NCBI RefSeq assembly: GCF_900119825.1
Contig: NZ_FPKR01000001.1
Span: forward strand, 124,001 to 188,000
Length of the DNA: 64,000 nucleotides
Direction: 5' to 3'
Origin: Chitinimonas taiwanensis DSM 18899
GTDB taxonomy: Bacteria > Pseudomonadota > Gammaproteobacteria > Burkholderiales > Chitinimonadaceae
The notes under the pieces are model-generated. The model did not search any database and was not told the DNA's origin. It worked only from the letters and a program-made list of their open reading frames with translations. A program made the position numbers and the translations under genes. Position 1 is the stretch's first letter. Every line of letters starts with the position of its first letter. Shown here in pieces: positions 55,727 through 64,000 of this stretch.

Positions 55727-56569
55727 GTGAGCCCCTCGCCTACCTTCAGCTTTGAATTCTTTCCCCCCAAGACGGTCGAGGGCACGGAGAAGCTGCGCAA
55801 TACGCGCCGGCAGCTCGCCCAGTTCAAGCCGGAGTTCTTCTCGGTGACCTTCGGCGCGGGCGGCACCACGCAGGACGGCACGCTGGCCACCGTATTGGAG
55901 ATCAAGTCCGAGGGTTTCCAGGCCGCGCCGCACCTGTCCTGCATCGGCGCCACACGCGCCAATGTGGCCCAGCTACTGCAGACCTATCGCGATAACGGCA
56001 TCCGTCGCATCGTCGCATTGCGCGGCGATATTCCCAGCGGCATGGTGGAGTTCGGTGAGTTCCGCTACGCGAACGAGCTGGTGGAATTCATCCGTGCCGA
56101 GCACGGCGACTGGTTCCATATCGAGGTGGCGGCCTACCCCGAGTACCACCCGCAGGCGCGCAGCGCACACGACGATATCGCCAACTTCGTGCGCAAGGCG
56201 CAGGCCGGGGCCGATTCGGCCATGACGCAATACTTCTTCAACCCCGATGCCTACTTCGCCTTCGTGGACGAGGTCCGTGCGCGCGGGGTGGAGATTCCTA
56301 TCGTGCCCGGCATCATGCCGATCAATAACTTCACCCAGCTGGCGCGTTTTTCCGATGCCTGCGGGGCGGAGATTCCGCGCTGGCTGCGCCTGAAGCTGCA
56401 GAGCTATGGCGATGACAGCGCCTCGATCAAAGCGCTCGGCCTGGATGTGATTACCGATCTATGCCGCAAGCTCCTGGATGGCGGTGCGCCCGGCCTGCAT
56501 TTCTACACGCTGAACGCAGCCGGCAATGTGTCCACCATCTGGCAACGCCTGGGCCTGGACGCGCGCTAA
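55727..56569 (+). CDS. metF: 5,10-methylenetetrahydrofolate reductase MetF
   Basis: FAD enzyme that makes 5-methyltetrahydrofolate, the methyl donor for MetH. It has 280 residues from the GTG at 55727, close to the E. coli length (296). Landmarks are FSFEFFPPKT, FFSVTFGAGGTT, RRIVALRGDIP, FHIEVAAYPEYHPQA and PGIMPI. The longer frame from 55682 adds 15 hydrophobic residues not typical of MetF. The gene ends by overlapping the stop codon of the convergent next gene by four bases. Confidence 0.94.
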   Translation: MSPSPTFSFEFFPPKTVEGTEKLRNTRRQLAQFKPEFFSVTFGAGGTTQDGTLATVLEIKSEGFQAAPHLSCIGATRANVAQLLQTYRDNGIRRIVALRGDIPSGMVEFGEFRYANELVEFIRAEHGDWFHIEVAAYPEYHPQARSAHDDIANFVRKAQAGADSAMTQYFFNPDAYFAFVDEVRARGVEIPIVPGIMPINNFTQLARFSDACGAEIPRWLRLKLQSYGDDSASIKALGLDVITDLCRKLLDGGAPGLHFYTLNAAGNVSTIWQRLGLDAR

Positions 56570-57345
56570 TGGTCCTCGTAGCGCTGCAGCAGGCCAGGTA
56601 GCGCGCTATCGCGCAGGCTGGCCATGCTGGTCCAGATGCCCTCGGCCAGCTCGCGGTGCGCGTGGTAGAAGCGCAGATTGAAGACCAGGAAATAATCTTT
56701 GCTGCTCAAGGGCAGCGGCAGGCGCTCAACCTCGCTATAGCCATAGCGGCGCAAGGCCGCATCCCCCGATAAATCCTGGGTCGCGTAGGCGGCGATGCGC
56801 CCATGGCGCAGCTTGTCGAAATTCTGCTGGGTATTCAGCGCCTCCTCCACCGCAATGCCCTGCTCACGCAGATCCTTGCCAATGGACCAGCCGAAATTCA
56901 CCCCCACCGGCCCCTGCAGCCCCTGGATCGTTTGGCCATCCCAGTCGACCGGTGCATGTTTGAGCCGGTACAGATAGTAGGACAGCCGGGTGATGCGCCG
57001 TGTGGCATCCGGCTGCCCATCGCGCATTGGATAAGCTAGGGTGAGCGCGCGGGCGGCGCTGTAGGAGTACATGAATGCCCCGTCATGCCGACCAGCCTGG
57101 GTCTCCATCAGCACCCTTACATTGGGCACGCGGCTCAGGCGTAGCAGGCAGCCATGCTGGGCGGCCACTTTCTGCAGCAACTCGACCGCGGCACCCGGGT
57201 GCTGGCGCGCCGCCCCCTCATCGCCGAGCAGATAGGGCGGTGCGGGTTCGCTGTTGTACGCAAAGCGCAACTCACAAGGCGCAGCGCTGGCGGCGCCAGC
57301 CCAGCCGGCCAGGCCCACGATCATCGCCATGCATCGTCGCAACAT
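56566..57345 (-). CDS. Periplasmic amino-acid-type solute-binding protein (SBP_bac_3-like)
   Basis: A 259-residue exported protein with a signal peptide (CMAMIVGLAGWAGAASA) and a family 3-like binding-protein fold: LRFAYNSEPAPPYL at the start, GRHDGAFMYSYSAARA, and VGVNFGWSIGKDL for the second lobe. This short group often lacks dedicated permease genes and may act as a sensor. ATG at 57345; a GTG two codons earlier also fits. It converges on metF, sharing four bases at the stop codons. Confidence 0.8.
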   Translation of the reverse strand: MLRRCMAMIVGLAGWAGAASAAPCELRFAYNSEPAPPYLLGDEGAARQHPGAAVELLQKVAAQHGCLLRLSRVPNVRVLMETQAGRHDGAFMYSYSAARALTLAYPMRDGQPDATRRITRLSYYLYRLKHAPVDWDGQTIQGLQGPVGVNFGWSIGKDLREQGIAVEEALNTQQNFDKLRHGRIAAYATQDLSGDAALRRYGYSEVERLPLPLSSKDYFLVFNLRFYHAHRELAEGIWTSMASLRDSALPGLLQRYEDH

Positions 57346-57410
57346 GATCACACCCCCGCGTTGGGCAGCCCCGCCAATCGAACAAGCACATGCTAGACAG
57401 CCAAGCCGTT

Positions 57411-57416
57411 TATAAT
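57411..57416 (+). promoter_or_regulatory. -10 element of plsB
   Basis: Consensus TATAAT 31 bases before the plsB ATG. No good -35 is seen at 16-18 bases upstream. Confidence 0.6.
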
Positions 57417-57447
57417 TCGGCGCTTATTTCATTGCAGATTCGGTTTC

Positions 57448-59976
57448 ATGCTCAAGTATCTTGGCCTCGACAGGCCTTTTTTATTGCTCGCCCGCAAGCT
57501 GCTATTCAGTGTAGTCCGTACCCATGTCTTGTCAGATAGCCCAAGCAATCTGGGCCTCGATCCGACCCGGCCGGTGGTGTATGTGCTGCAGCGCCGCTTC
57601 CTGAGCAATATCCTGGTACTGGACCGCGAAGTCAGCGCGGCCGGCCTGAAATCGCCGCTGGACGGCCTGGCCGCCAATGGCGTGCGCGAAAACCGCGCCT
57701 TTTTCTTTACCAGCCGTGGCGAACCCTGGTTCGGCCGCAGCAACAAGGCCGGCTACTCGCCACGCCTGCAGCGGCTGAGCGAGGCAGTGCGCAATCATCC
57801 CGATTTCGATGTGCAGCTGGTGCCGGTCACCATTCTGTGGGGACGCACGCCCGATAAGGAAAGCTCAATCTGGAAGCTGATCTTCTCGGAAAGCTGGTCG
57901 CCGCGCGGCCCGCTGCAGCAGTTCTTCACCATCCTGCTGCATGGCCGCCAGACCCTGGTGCGCTTTGGCCAGCCGGTCTCGCTGAAGGAGCTGACCCACG
58001 ACGCCGAGGACAGCGAGCGCGCGGTACGCAAGGTGGCGCGCGTGCTGCGCGTACATTTCCGCCAGCAGCGCGAAATGGCCATCGGCCCCGATCTATCGCA
58101 CCGTCGCACCCAGGTGGAAGGCATTCTGGAAACCGAGTCGGTGAAGGCGGCCATTGCCGCCCTGGCCAAGGAGAATGGCGGCGGCTACACCGCCGAGCAG
58201 AAGGCGCAGGAGAAGGCGCGCCGCTATGCCTGGGAAATCGCCGCCGACTACAGCTACCCAGTGGTGCGGGTATTCCACCGCTTCCTGACCTGGGTGTGGA
58301 CGCGCCTCTATGACGGGGTGGAGCTGAGCAATTTCGATACCGTAACCGGCATGGCACCCGACCACGAGGTGGTCTATGTACCCTGCCACCGCAGCCATAT
58401 CGACTATCTGCTGCTCAGCTATATCGTCTACCAACAGGGCCTGATGATTCCGCACATCGCCGCGGGCGCCAACCTCAACCTGCCCATCGTGGGCGGCATC
58501 CTCCGCCGCGGCGGTGCCTTCTTCCTGCGCCGCTCCTTCAAAGGCAATCCGCTATATGGCGCGGTATTCAATGAATACCTGCATATGGTTATCGCGCGCG
58601 GCAACCCAATCGAGTACTTCGTGGAAGGTGGCCGCTCGCGTACCGGCCGTCTGCTGCAGCCGCGCCCCGGCATGCTGGCGATGACCGTGCAGAGCTATCT
58701 GCGCGATTCGAACCGCCCGATTGTGTTTATCCCCGTCTATATCGGCTACGAAAAGCTGTTCGAAGGACGCAGCTATGTGGGCGAGCTGATGGGCAAGCCC
58801 AAGCAGAAGGAATCGCTGTTCAATCTGATCCTCAGCATCCGCGAGCTGAAGAAGAACTTCGGCAAGGTGCATGTGAACTTTGGCGAGCCGATCAAGCTGG
58901 CCGAGGTACTGAGCGAATCCCACCCGGACTGGAAGCAGGAGCCGCCGCTGGACGAACAGCGCCCGGCCTGGTTCACCCAGAGCGTGCGTCAGCTCGGGCA
59001 GAAGATTGCCGACGGGCTGAACAGCGCCGCAGTGGCCAATCCGGTCAACCTGGTCAGCCTGGCGCTATTGGCCACGCCGCGCCACGCGATGGACGAGGAC
59101 CAGCTGGTGGCCCAGCTGGACGGCTACCGCAAGCTGCTCAGCGCGGTGCCCTATGCCGAACGCGCCCAGCTGACCGCCATGGACGGCCGCGCCATGGTCG
59201 AGCACTGCGAAAAGCTGCGCCTGATCCAGCGCCACCCGCATGCCTTGGGCGATGTCATGCACTTCTACCCGGAAGACGCGGTGCTGTGCAGCTATATGCG
59301 CAATAACGTGCTGCACTGCGTGGCGCTGCCCGCGCTGATCGCCTGCCTGTTCTCGCGTAATGCCTCGCTGAGCCGCGAGCAGCTCGGCAATCTGACCCGT
59401 ACCGTCTATCCCTTCCTGCGCGCCGAGCTCTTCCTGCGCTGGCAGCCGGAGGAGCTGGACAGTGCGCTGGATGCCTATCTGGATGCCCTGGTGCAGATGG
59501 GCTGGCTGGCCACCAGCAGCGGGCGCGAAGGCATTTACCACGCGCCGAATATGAATGCGGACGAGTATGCGCAGCTCAACCTGCTTGGCCAGGCGGTGCG
59601 CCCAGCTCTGGTGCGCTATTTCATCTCGCTGTCGGTGCTCACCCAGCAGGGCAGCGGCACGGTCAGCACCGATGAGCTGGAGGCGCTCTGCCATCTGCTC
59701 GCCCAGCGCCTGAGCCTCTTGCGCGAGTTCAATGCGCCGGAGTTCTTCGACCGCGCGATCTTCCGCACCTTTATCAGCACGCTCAAGCAGGCGGGTCTGG
59801 CCGGCGAGAACGAGGCGGGCAAGCTGACCTTCAATGGCGCGGTGCGCTCGGCCGCAGCCGAATCGCGTTATGTGCTGCCGCCCGATGTGCGCCAGAGCGT
59901 GCTGCATCTGACGCGGCTCGATCGCGGCACGGTCGAACAGGCGCTGAGCCGCCTGGCCGCCAAGGGCAAGGCCTGA
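57448..59976 (+). CDS. plsB: Glycerol-3-phosphate 1-O-acyltransferase PlsB
   Basis: Inner-membrane enzyme making 1-acyl-glycerol-3-phosphate, the first step of phospholipid synthesis. It has 842 residues (E. coli 807). The acyltransferase blocks are intact: CHRSHIDYLL (HX4D, His near 315), GGAFFLRRSF, VEGGRSRTGR and FIPVYIGYE. The N-terminal (about 1-280) and C-terminal (about 500-842) regions are the extra domains typical of PlsB and absent from PlsC. Promoter TATAAT upstream; strong terminator 18 bases after the stop. Confidence 0.96.
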   Translation: MLKYLGLDRPFLLLARKLLFSVVRTHVLSDSPSNLGLDPTRPVVYVLQRRFLSNILVLDREVSAAGLKSPLDGLAANGVRENRAFFFTSRGEPWFGRSNKAGYSPRLQRLSEAVRNHPDFDVQLVPVTILWGRTPDKESSIWKLIFSESWSPRGPLQQFFTILLHGRQTLVRFGQPVSLKELTHDAEDSERAVRKVARVLRVHFRQQREMAIGPDLSHRRTQVEGILETESVKAAIAALAKENGGGYTAEQKAQEKARRYAWEIAADYSYPVVRVFHRFLTWVWTRLYDGVELSNFDTVTGMAPDHEVVYVPCHRSHIDYLLLSYIVYQQGLMIPHIAAGANLNLPIVGGILRRGGAFFLRRSFKGNPLYGAVFNEYLHMVIARGNPIEYFVEGGRSRTGRLLQPRPGMLAMTVQSYLRDSNRPIVFIPVYIGYEKLFEGRSYVGELMGKPKQKESLFNLILSIRELKKNFGKVHVNFGEPIKLAEVLSESHPDWKQEPPLDEQRPAWFTQSVRQLGQKIADGLNSAAVANPVNLVSLALLATPRHAMDEDQLVAQLDGYRKLLSAVPYAERAQLTAMDGRAMVEHCEKLRLIQRHPHALGDVMHFYPEDAVLCSYMRNNVLHCVALPALIACLFSRNASLSREQLGNLTRTVYPFLRAELFLRWQPEELDSALDAYLDALVQMGWLATSSGREGIYHAPNMNADEYAQLNLLGQAVRPALVRYFISLSVLTQQGSGTVSTDELEALCHLLAQRLSLLREFNAPEFFDRAIFRTFISTLKQAGLAGENEAGKLTFNGAVRSAAAESRYVLPPDVRQSVLHLTRLDRGTVEQALSRLAAKGKA

Positions 59977-59993
59977 TCGCATTGAGCAGACGC

Positions 59994-60024
59994 AAAAAAG
60001 GGACGCTATCGCGTCCCTTTTTTT
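59994..60024. terminator. Bidirectional terminator between plsB and the pseudouridine synthase gene
   Basis: AAAAAAGGGACGC-TATC-GCGTCCCTTTTTTT is a perfect 13-base stem with A- and T-runs, between convergent genes. Confidence 0.93.
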
Positions 60025-60042
60025 CATGCTGGCGGGTGCGTA

Positions 60043-60786
60043 TCAGAACTTCTCGTGCGGACCGAGGTAGCGCCACTGGCCCATGGGCAGGTCGGAGAGT
60101 GGGATACGGCCGATGCGGATGCGCTTGAGGCCAACCACCTTCAGGCCGACCAGCTCGCACATGCGGCGGATCTGGCGCTTCTTGCCCTCGCGCAGCACAA
60201 AGCGCAGCTGGTTTTCGTTCTGCCAGCTGACCTTGGCCGGCTTGAGCGCCTGACCTTCCAGGCTCAGGCCGTGGTTGAGCAGCTTCATACCCTCATCACT
60301 GAGATTGCCCTCCACGCGCACCAAATATTCCTTCTCGATCTTAGTCTCGTCGCCGATCAGGGCCTTAGCCACGCGGCCGTCCTGGGTCAGTACCAGCATA
60401 CCGGTCGAATCGATATCGAGCCGGCCAGCCGGCGCCAGGCCGTTCAGGTGGCGGCGCGAGAACTCGATGCCAGAGCGGTCGCCCACATAGCGGTTCTCGG
60501 GGCGGATCAACAGATCAGCCGGGCGATGGCCGCCCTCGGCCTGGCCGGACACGAAGCCGATCGGCTTGTTCAGCAGGATGGTGACCCGCTGCGCTTGAGA
60601 CACGGCCGCCATGCGGTCGAGCTCGATACGCTGGGTGGGCAGCACACGGCTGCCGAGTACATCGACCACAATGCCGTCGACCTTGACCCAGCCGCGTTCG
60701 ATGTATTCATCGGCTTCGCGGCGTGAGCACAGGCCCAGCTCGGCCATGCGTTTGGAAAGTCTGAGGGTTTCCGGCGCGTCGCTCAT
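60043..60786 (-). CDS. rRNA pseudouridine synthase, RsuA/RluB/RluF family
   Basis: A 247-residue RNA-modifying enzyme with an N-terminal S4 RNA-binding domain (about 8-60, RLSKRMAELGLCSRREADEY) and the catalytic domain with the active-site Asp in GRLDIDSTGML. The late block KKRQIRRMCELVGL resembles RluF (23S U2604), and the basic C-terminal extension of E. coli RluF is absent. The ATG at 60786 (MSDAPETLRL) is preferred to 60834. It is divergent from tcdA with about 80 bases between. Confidence 0.9.
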   Translation of the reverse strand: MSDAPETLRLSKRMAELGLCSRREADEYIERGWVKVDGIVVDVLGSRVLPTQRIELDRMAAVSQAQRVTILLNKPIGFVSGQAEGGHRPADLLIRPENRYVGDRSGIEFSRRHLNGLAPAGRLDIDSTGMLVLTQDGRVAKALIGDETKIEKEYLVRVEGNLSDEGMKLLNHGLSLEGQALKPAKVSWQNENQLRFVLREGKKRQIRRMCELVGLKVVGLKRIRIGRIPLSDLPMGQWRYLGPHEKF

Positions 60787-60864
60787 ATCGGGTCTTTCAC
60801 TGGCAAAACGCCATTTTAACGCCGCACGCGGCAATTCAGGACGCTCGCGTTAAAATCCCGCCCT

Positions 60865-61674
60865 ATGGATACCCAAGCAGAACTCGATTACGCACGCCGT
60901 TTCGGCGGCATTGCCCGCCTGTACGGCGCCCGCGCGCTGGCGCAGTTCGAGGGCGCCCATGTGTGCGTGATCGGCGTGGGTGGCGTAGGCAGCTGGGCTG
61001 CCGAGGCGCTGGCGCGCAGTGCGGTCGGCCAGATCACCCTGATCGACCTCGACCATGTGGCGGTCTCGAATGTGAACCGCCAGCTGCATGCGCTGGATGG
61101 CAATCTGGGCAAGGCCAAGGTCGCGGCCATGGCCGAGCGTATCCGCGCCATCAACCCGCGCGCGCAGGTGCACGAAGTGGACGATTTCCTGACCCAGGAG
61201 AACCTGGCCGCACTGATCCCCAAGGGGCGCTACGACTTCGTGCTCGACTGCATCGACCAGATGCGCGTGAAGGTGGCGCTGGTAGTGCACTGCAAGCGGC
61301 AGAAGATTCCGCTGCTGGTTTCGGGCGGCGCCGGTGGGCGTATCGATCCGACCCGAGTCGCGCTGGCCGATATCGCGCAGACCAGCGGCGACGCGCTGCT
61401 GTCCAAGATCCGCGCTGAGCTACGCCGCCAGCATGGCTTTGCGCGCGAGGGTAAGAAATTCGGCATTGAGGCGGTGTATTCGACCGAGCCCATCGTGCGC
61501 CCGGTGGCCGATGCCTGCGAGCCCGTGGCAGCAGGGCCGCAGGGCCTGAACTGCGCCGGCTATGGTTCGGCCGTGGCAGTGACCGCCAGCTTTGGCATGG
61601 CCTTGGCTGGCCGCGCGCTGGCGTTGCTGGCCAAGCCGCCTGCGACACCAGCCACCCCAAGTCGACCGGGCTGA
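60865..61674 (+). CDS. tcdA: tRNA threonylcarbamoyladenosine dehydratase TcdA (CsdL)
   Basis: E1-like enzyme of 269 residues that uses ATP to cyclise t6A37 to ct6A37 in tRNA. The N-terminus RRFGGIARLYG and the nucleotide-binding loop VIGVGGVGSWAAEALARS are family signatures. Also seen are LIDLDHVAVSNVNRQ, FVLDCIDQMRVKVAL and the late NCAGYGSAVAVTASFG. The leader is short (30 bases after the last upstream feature), with a TAAAAT-like box near 60851. Confidence 0.93.
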   Translation: MDTQAELDYARRFGGIARLYGARALAQFEGAHVCVIGVGGVGSWAAEALARSAVGQITLIDLDHVAVSNVNRQLHALDGNLGKAKVAAMAERIRAINPRAQVHEVDDFLTQENLAALIPKGRYDFVLDCIDQMRVKVALVVHCKRQKIPLLVSGGAGGRIDPTRVALADIAQTSGDALLSKIRAELRRQHGFAREGKKFGIEAVYSTEPIVRPVADACEPVAAGPQGLNCAGYGSAVAVTASFGMALAGRALALLAKPPATPATPSRPG

Positions 61675-61828
61675 ACAGTGGCGTGCATCAGGCCGTGCTG
61701 ATGCGGCGCCGTCTATACTCGGGGCTGTGTCCGCCGGAGTCCGCCATGCCCAGACCGCCCCACCACCATCCTGGCCACCCAGCACCAAGCGTGTGTACGG
61801 CCACCTGTACAGACATCGAGGTGCGAGC

Positions 61829-62437
61829 TTGAAGCGCTGCCTGTACGGCCTGCTGGCCTGCCTGCCCCTGCTCTGCAGCGCCCAGCTCAGCATCAACGTG
61901 ACGGATGCGGGTGGCCAGCCAGTGGCCGATGCGGTCATCTATGCCGACGCGCTGAGCGGCAAGCCGCCCAAGGGCAAGCTCAATGCCACCATCGACCAGA
62001 TCGACAAGGAGTTCGTCCCGCTGGTCACCGTGGTACAGACCGGCACGGCGATCCGTTTCCCGAACAAGGACAATATCCGCCACAACATCTATTCCTTCTC
62101 ACCGGCCAAGGTGTTCGACCTGAAGCTCTACTCGGGCACGCCAGCCGCCCCCATCGTGTTCGACAAGGCCGGCCAGGTAGTGCTCGGCTGCAATATCCAT
62201 GACTGGATGGTCGCTTATCTGCTGGTGGTCGATACACCCTGGTTCGACAAAAGCGACGCCAAGGGCATGGCCAGCTTGGTGGGGCTGCCGGCCGGCGACT
62301 ATCTGTTGCGCGTCTGGCATCCCTACCAGAGCACGGAAGCACCAGCTCAGAAGATCAAGGTTGGCAGCGGGGCGGAAAGCCGCTTTGTGTTCCGCCTGAA
62401 ACTAGCCCCACCCAGCACAGGTACGCATGCGAAATGA
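61829..62437 (+). CDS. Cupredoxin-like periplasmic protein
   Basis: A 202-residue exported protein starting at TTG with GAGGTG upstream; signal MKRCLYGLLACLPLLCSA. The central part is a plastocyanin-like cupredoxin domain with candidate copper ligands: His in NIRHNIYSF, and Cys, His and Met in LGCNIHDWM. The last part (SLVGLPAGDYLLRVWHP) looks like a carboxypeptidase-regulatory or Ig-like beta domain. Such proteins are often annotated as methylamine utilization proteins, with no evidence here for that. It overlaps the GGDEF gene by 11 bases, so the two are coupled. Confidence 0.82.
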   Translation: MKRCLYGLLACLPLLCSAQLSINVTDAGGQPVADAVIYADALSGKPPKGKLNATIDQIDKEFVPLVTVVQTGTAIRFPNKDNIRHNIYSFSPAKVFDLKLYSGTPAAPIVFDKAGQVVLGCNIHDWMVAYLLVVDTPWFDKSDAKGMASLVGLPAGDYLLRVWHPYQSTEAPAQKIKVGSGAESRFVFRLKLAPPSTGTHAK

Positions 62438-64000
62438 GTTCTGGCAGCGCAGCCGGCAAAGCCTGACGCTGCGCATCGTGGTTTTTTTCACCGCGCTGCT
62501 TGCCCTGGTGCTCAGCGCGGCCTTTGCGCTGGTCAGCGCGGCCAATTTGCGTATCTCGCGCGATACGGTCGCCCATGAGCTCGATACCGGCGAGAAGGTA
62601 TTCCGCCGCCTGCTCGAACAGAACGCCAGCAAGCTGACCCAGGGCGCCGGCGTGCTGGCCAGCGATTTTGGTCTGCGCGAGGCGATTGGCACCGGCGACA
62701 CCGCCACGCTGCTGTCGGCCCTGCGCAACCACGGCAATCGCATCGGTGCGCAGATCGCCATGGTGTCCGGCCTGGACAACCGCCTGCTGGCCGACACGCT
62801 GCACCCGGACCGCAGCGGCCAAGCCTATCCGTTTGCCCCGCTGCTGGCCGAAGCCGGCCAGCGTGGCAGCGCCAGCGGCATCGAGGTCATCGATGGCCGC
62901 CTGTATCAGATCCTGGTCGTGCCGGTGCGCGCGCCGATCACGCTAGCCTGGATCACCATGGGCTTCGAGGTCGACGACCCGACCGCGGCCGACCTGCAGG
63001 CGCTGGCTGGCCTGCAAGTGTCCTTCCTGGTCCAGCAGCGCCCGGGCTGGCAGATTTACGCGTCCACGCTCGGCCCCGCCCAGCGCGCAGCACTTCAGAC
63101 GCAGCTGAGCGCGCTGCGTGCCGCCGGCCAGCTGACGCTGGCGCAGGAGGTCTACGCCACGCGGCGCATCCAGCTTGGCCATAGCGTGAAGGGGCCGGTG
63201 TACGCGCTGCTGGCCCGCTCGCTGGATGAGGCGATGGCACCCTTCTATGCGCTGCAGGGCACCCTGATCATCCTGGCCGGCTTTGCCCTGTTGGTCTGTC
63301 TGCTGGTGGGCATACGGCTGGCGCGACGCATTACTGGCCCGCTGCGCGCGCTGGCCCTGGTCGCCCAGCGCATCCGCGCGGGTGACTATCGCCAGGACAT
63401 CGCCATCCATGACGGCAGCGAGATCGGCCAGCTGGCTGGCAGCCTGGCACATATGCAGCAGGCGATTGCCGAGCGCGAGGCGGAGATCAGCAAGCTGGCC
63501 TTTCAGGACAGCCTGACCGGTCTGCCCAACCGCCTGCGCTTCAACCAGCGTCTGGACGAGGCCATCCTGCGTGCCGAGCAGGCACAGGGTCAGCTCAGCG
63601 TGCTGCTGATCGACCTCGACCGCTTCCAGCAGATCAACGACACGCTCGGCCATCCATATGGCGATCGCGTACTGGCCGAGGTGGGCCGGCGCCTGGCCGC
63701 CTGCGCACGGGCCGAAGACACGGTGGCACGCCTGTCCGGCGATGAGTTCGCCTTGCTGCTGCCCGGCATGTCGACCAGCGCCGTGCTGCAGAATATCGGC
63801 CGCATCAAACGGGTGTTCGACCAGCGCTTCGATCTGGATGGCCGCCCGCTCGATGTGCGCGCCAGCATCGGCGTGGTCGGCTATCCCGAACATGGTGATA
63901 ACGCAATCGAGCTGATGCGCTGTGCCGATATGGCCATGTATCGCGCCAAGCGTAGCGGCAGCGGGCATGCGCTGTACGACACCGGCATGCGTACCTTCCG
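62427..64000 (+). CDS. Sensor diguanylate cyclase (GGDEF), C-terminus outside window
   Basis: A membrane-bound c-di-GMP enzyme of which about 525 residues are visible. TM1 at about 16-38, a periplasmic double-Cache-like sensing domain to about 275, TM2 near 277-300, HAMP (about 300-352), then GGDEF (about 365-520). The catalytic signature is SGDEF instead of GGDEF, usually tolerated, and the inhibitory RxxD site (RAED) lies five residues before it. The frame is open at the window edge, so an EAL domain may follow. Translation is coupled to the cupredoxin gene. Confidence 0.9.
   Translation, partial: MRNEFWQRSRQSLTLRIVVFFTALLALVLSAAFALVSAANLRISRDTVAHELDTGEKVFRRLLEQNASKLTQGAGVLASDFGLREAIGTGDTATLLSALRNHGNRIGAQIAMVSGLDNRLLADTLHPDRSGQAYPFAPLLAEAGQRGSASGIEVIDGRLYQILVVPVRAPITLAWITMGFEVDDPTAADLQALAGLQVSFLVQQRPGWQIYASTLGPAQRAALQTQLSALRAAGQLTLAQEVYATRRIQLGHSVKGPVYALLARSLDEAMAPFYALQGTLIILAGFALLVCLLVGIRLARRITGPLRALALVAQRIRAGDYRQDIAIHDGSEIGQLAGSLAHMQQAIAEREAEISKLAFQDSLTGLPNRLRFNQRLDEAILRAEQAQGQLSVLLIDLDRFQQINDTLGHPYGDRVLAEVGRRLAACARAEDTVARLSGDEFALLLPGMSTSAVLQNIGRIKRVFDQRFDLDGRPLDVRASIGVVGYPEHGDNAIELMRCADMAMYRAKRSGSGHALYDTGMRTF

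Overview
The window is a gene-dense, GC-rich stretch of a proteobacterial chromosome. The gene complement fits a betaproteobacterium, possibly a Chitinimonas-like member of the Burkholderiales/Neisseriales. Supporting features are ntrBC next to a DUF4124 gene, two tandem lipid A acyltransferases divergent from metK, an S-adenosylhomocysteine (SAH) riboswitch before ahcY, an HslV with a short N-terminal extension, and a tandem-STAS protein. The taxonomic call is inference. No rRNA, tRNA, CRISPR array, insertion sequence or prophage was seen.

Layout. 1-6.8 kb: metH (3' end outside the window), a 13-copy heptamer repeat, and ntrC-ntrB with a sigma-54 promoter and upstream NtrC box, then a DUF4124 gene. 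6.9-14.5 kb: an envelope-stress locus of creB-creC, an ElyC/YdcF-like gene, an AT-richer gene for an IgaA-family membrane protein, a Cre-tag-like direct repeat, creD, and two small paralogous membrane proteins. 14.6-15.6 kb: a tandem duplication encoding two nearly identical 62-residue membrane peptides. 15.6-22.5 kb: a solute-binding protein, an HTH-citrate-synthase fusion lacking key active-site residues, a TonB-dependent receptor, a GH12 endoglucanase-like lipoprotein and an AraC/GyrI regulator. 22.6-31 kb: hslU/hslV with a sigma-32-type promoter, a STAS protein, pbpC, a rhodanese, a SEC-C protein and a lipoprotein. 31.2-42.7 kb: a SWIM/SNF2 helicase, two tandem 0.9-kb-residue lipoproteins separated by a decayed copy of the thiC 3' end, and thiC with a TPP riboswitch. 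42.8-50.7 kb: pcm-like methyltransferase, two lipid A acyltransferases, metK, eptB, a periplasmic protein, and ahcY with its SAH riboswitch. 50.8-57.3 kb: a cyclase-ATPase-TPR protein, an unknown protein, a Crp/Fnr regulator, metF and a solute-binding protein. 57.4-64 kb: plsB, an rRNA pseudouridine synthase, tcdA, a cupredoxin-like protein and a GGDEF protein cut by the window end.

Connections. Four activated-methyl-cycle genes (metH, metK, ahcY, metF) lie within 56 kb. Many other genes concern the envelope: CreBCD, ElyC-like, IgaA-like, PbpC, EptB, the LpxL-type acyltransferases and PlsB. The most unusual finding is the IgaA-family gene inside the cre locus. In enterobacteria IgaA restrains the Rcs phosphorelay, but no Rcs gene is visible here.
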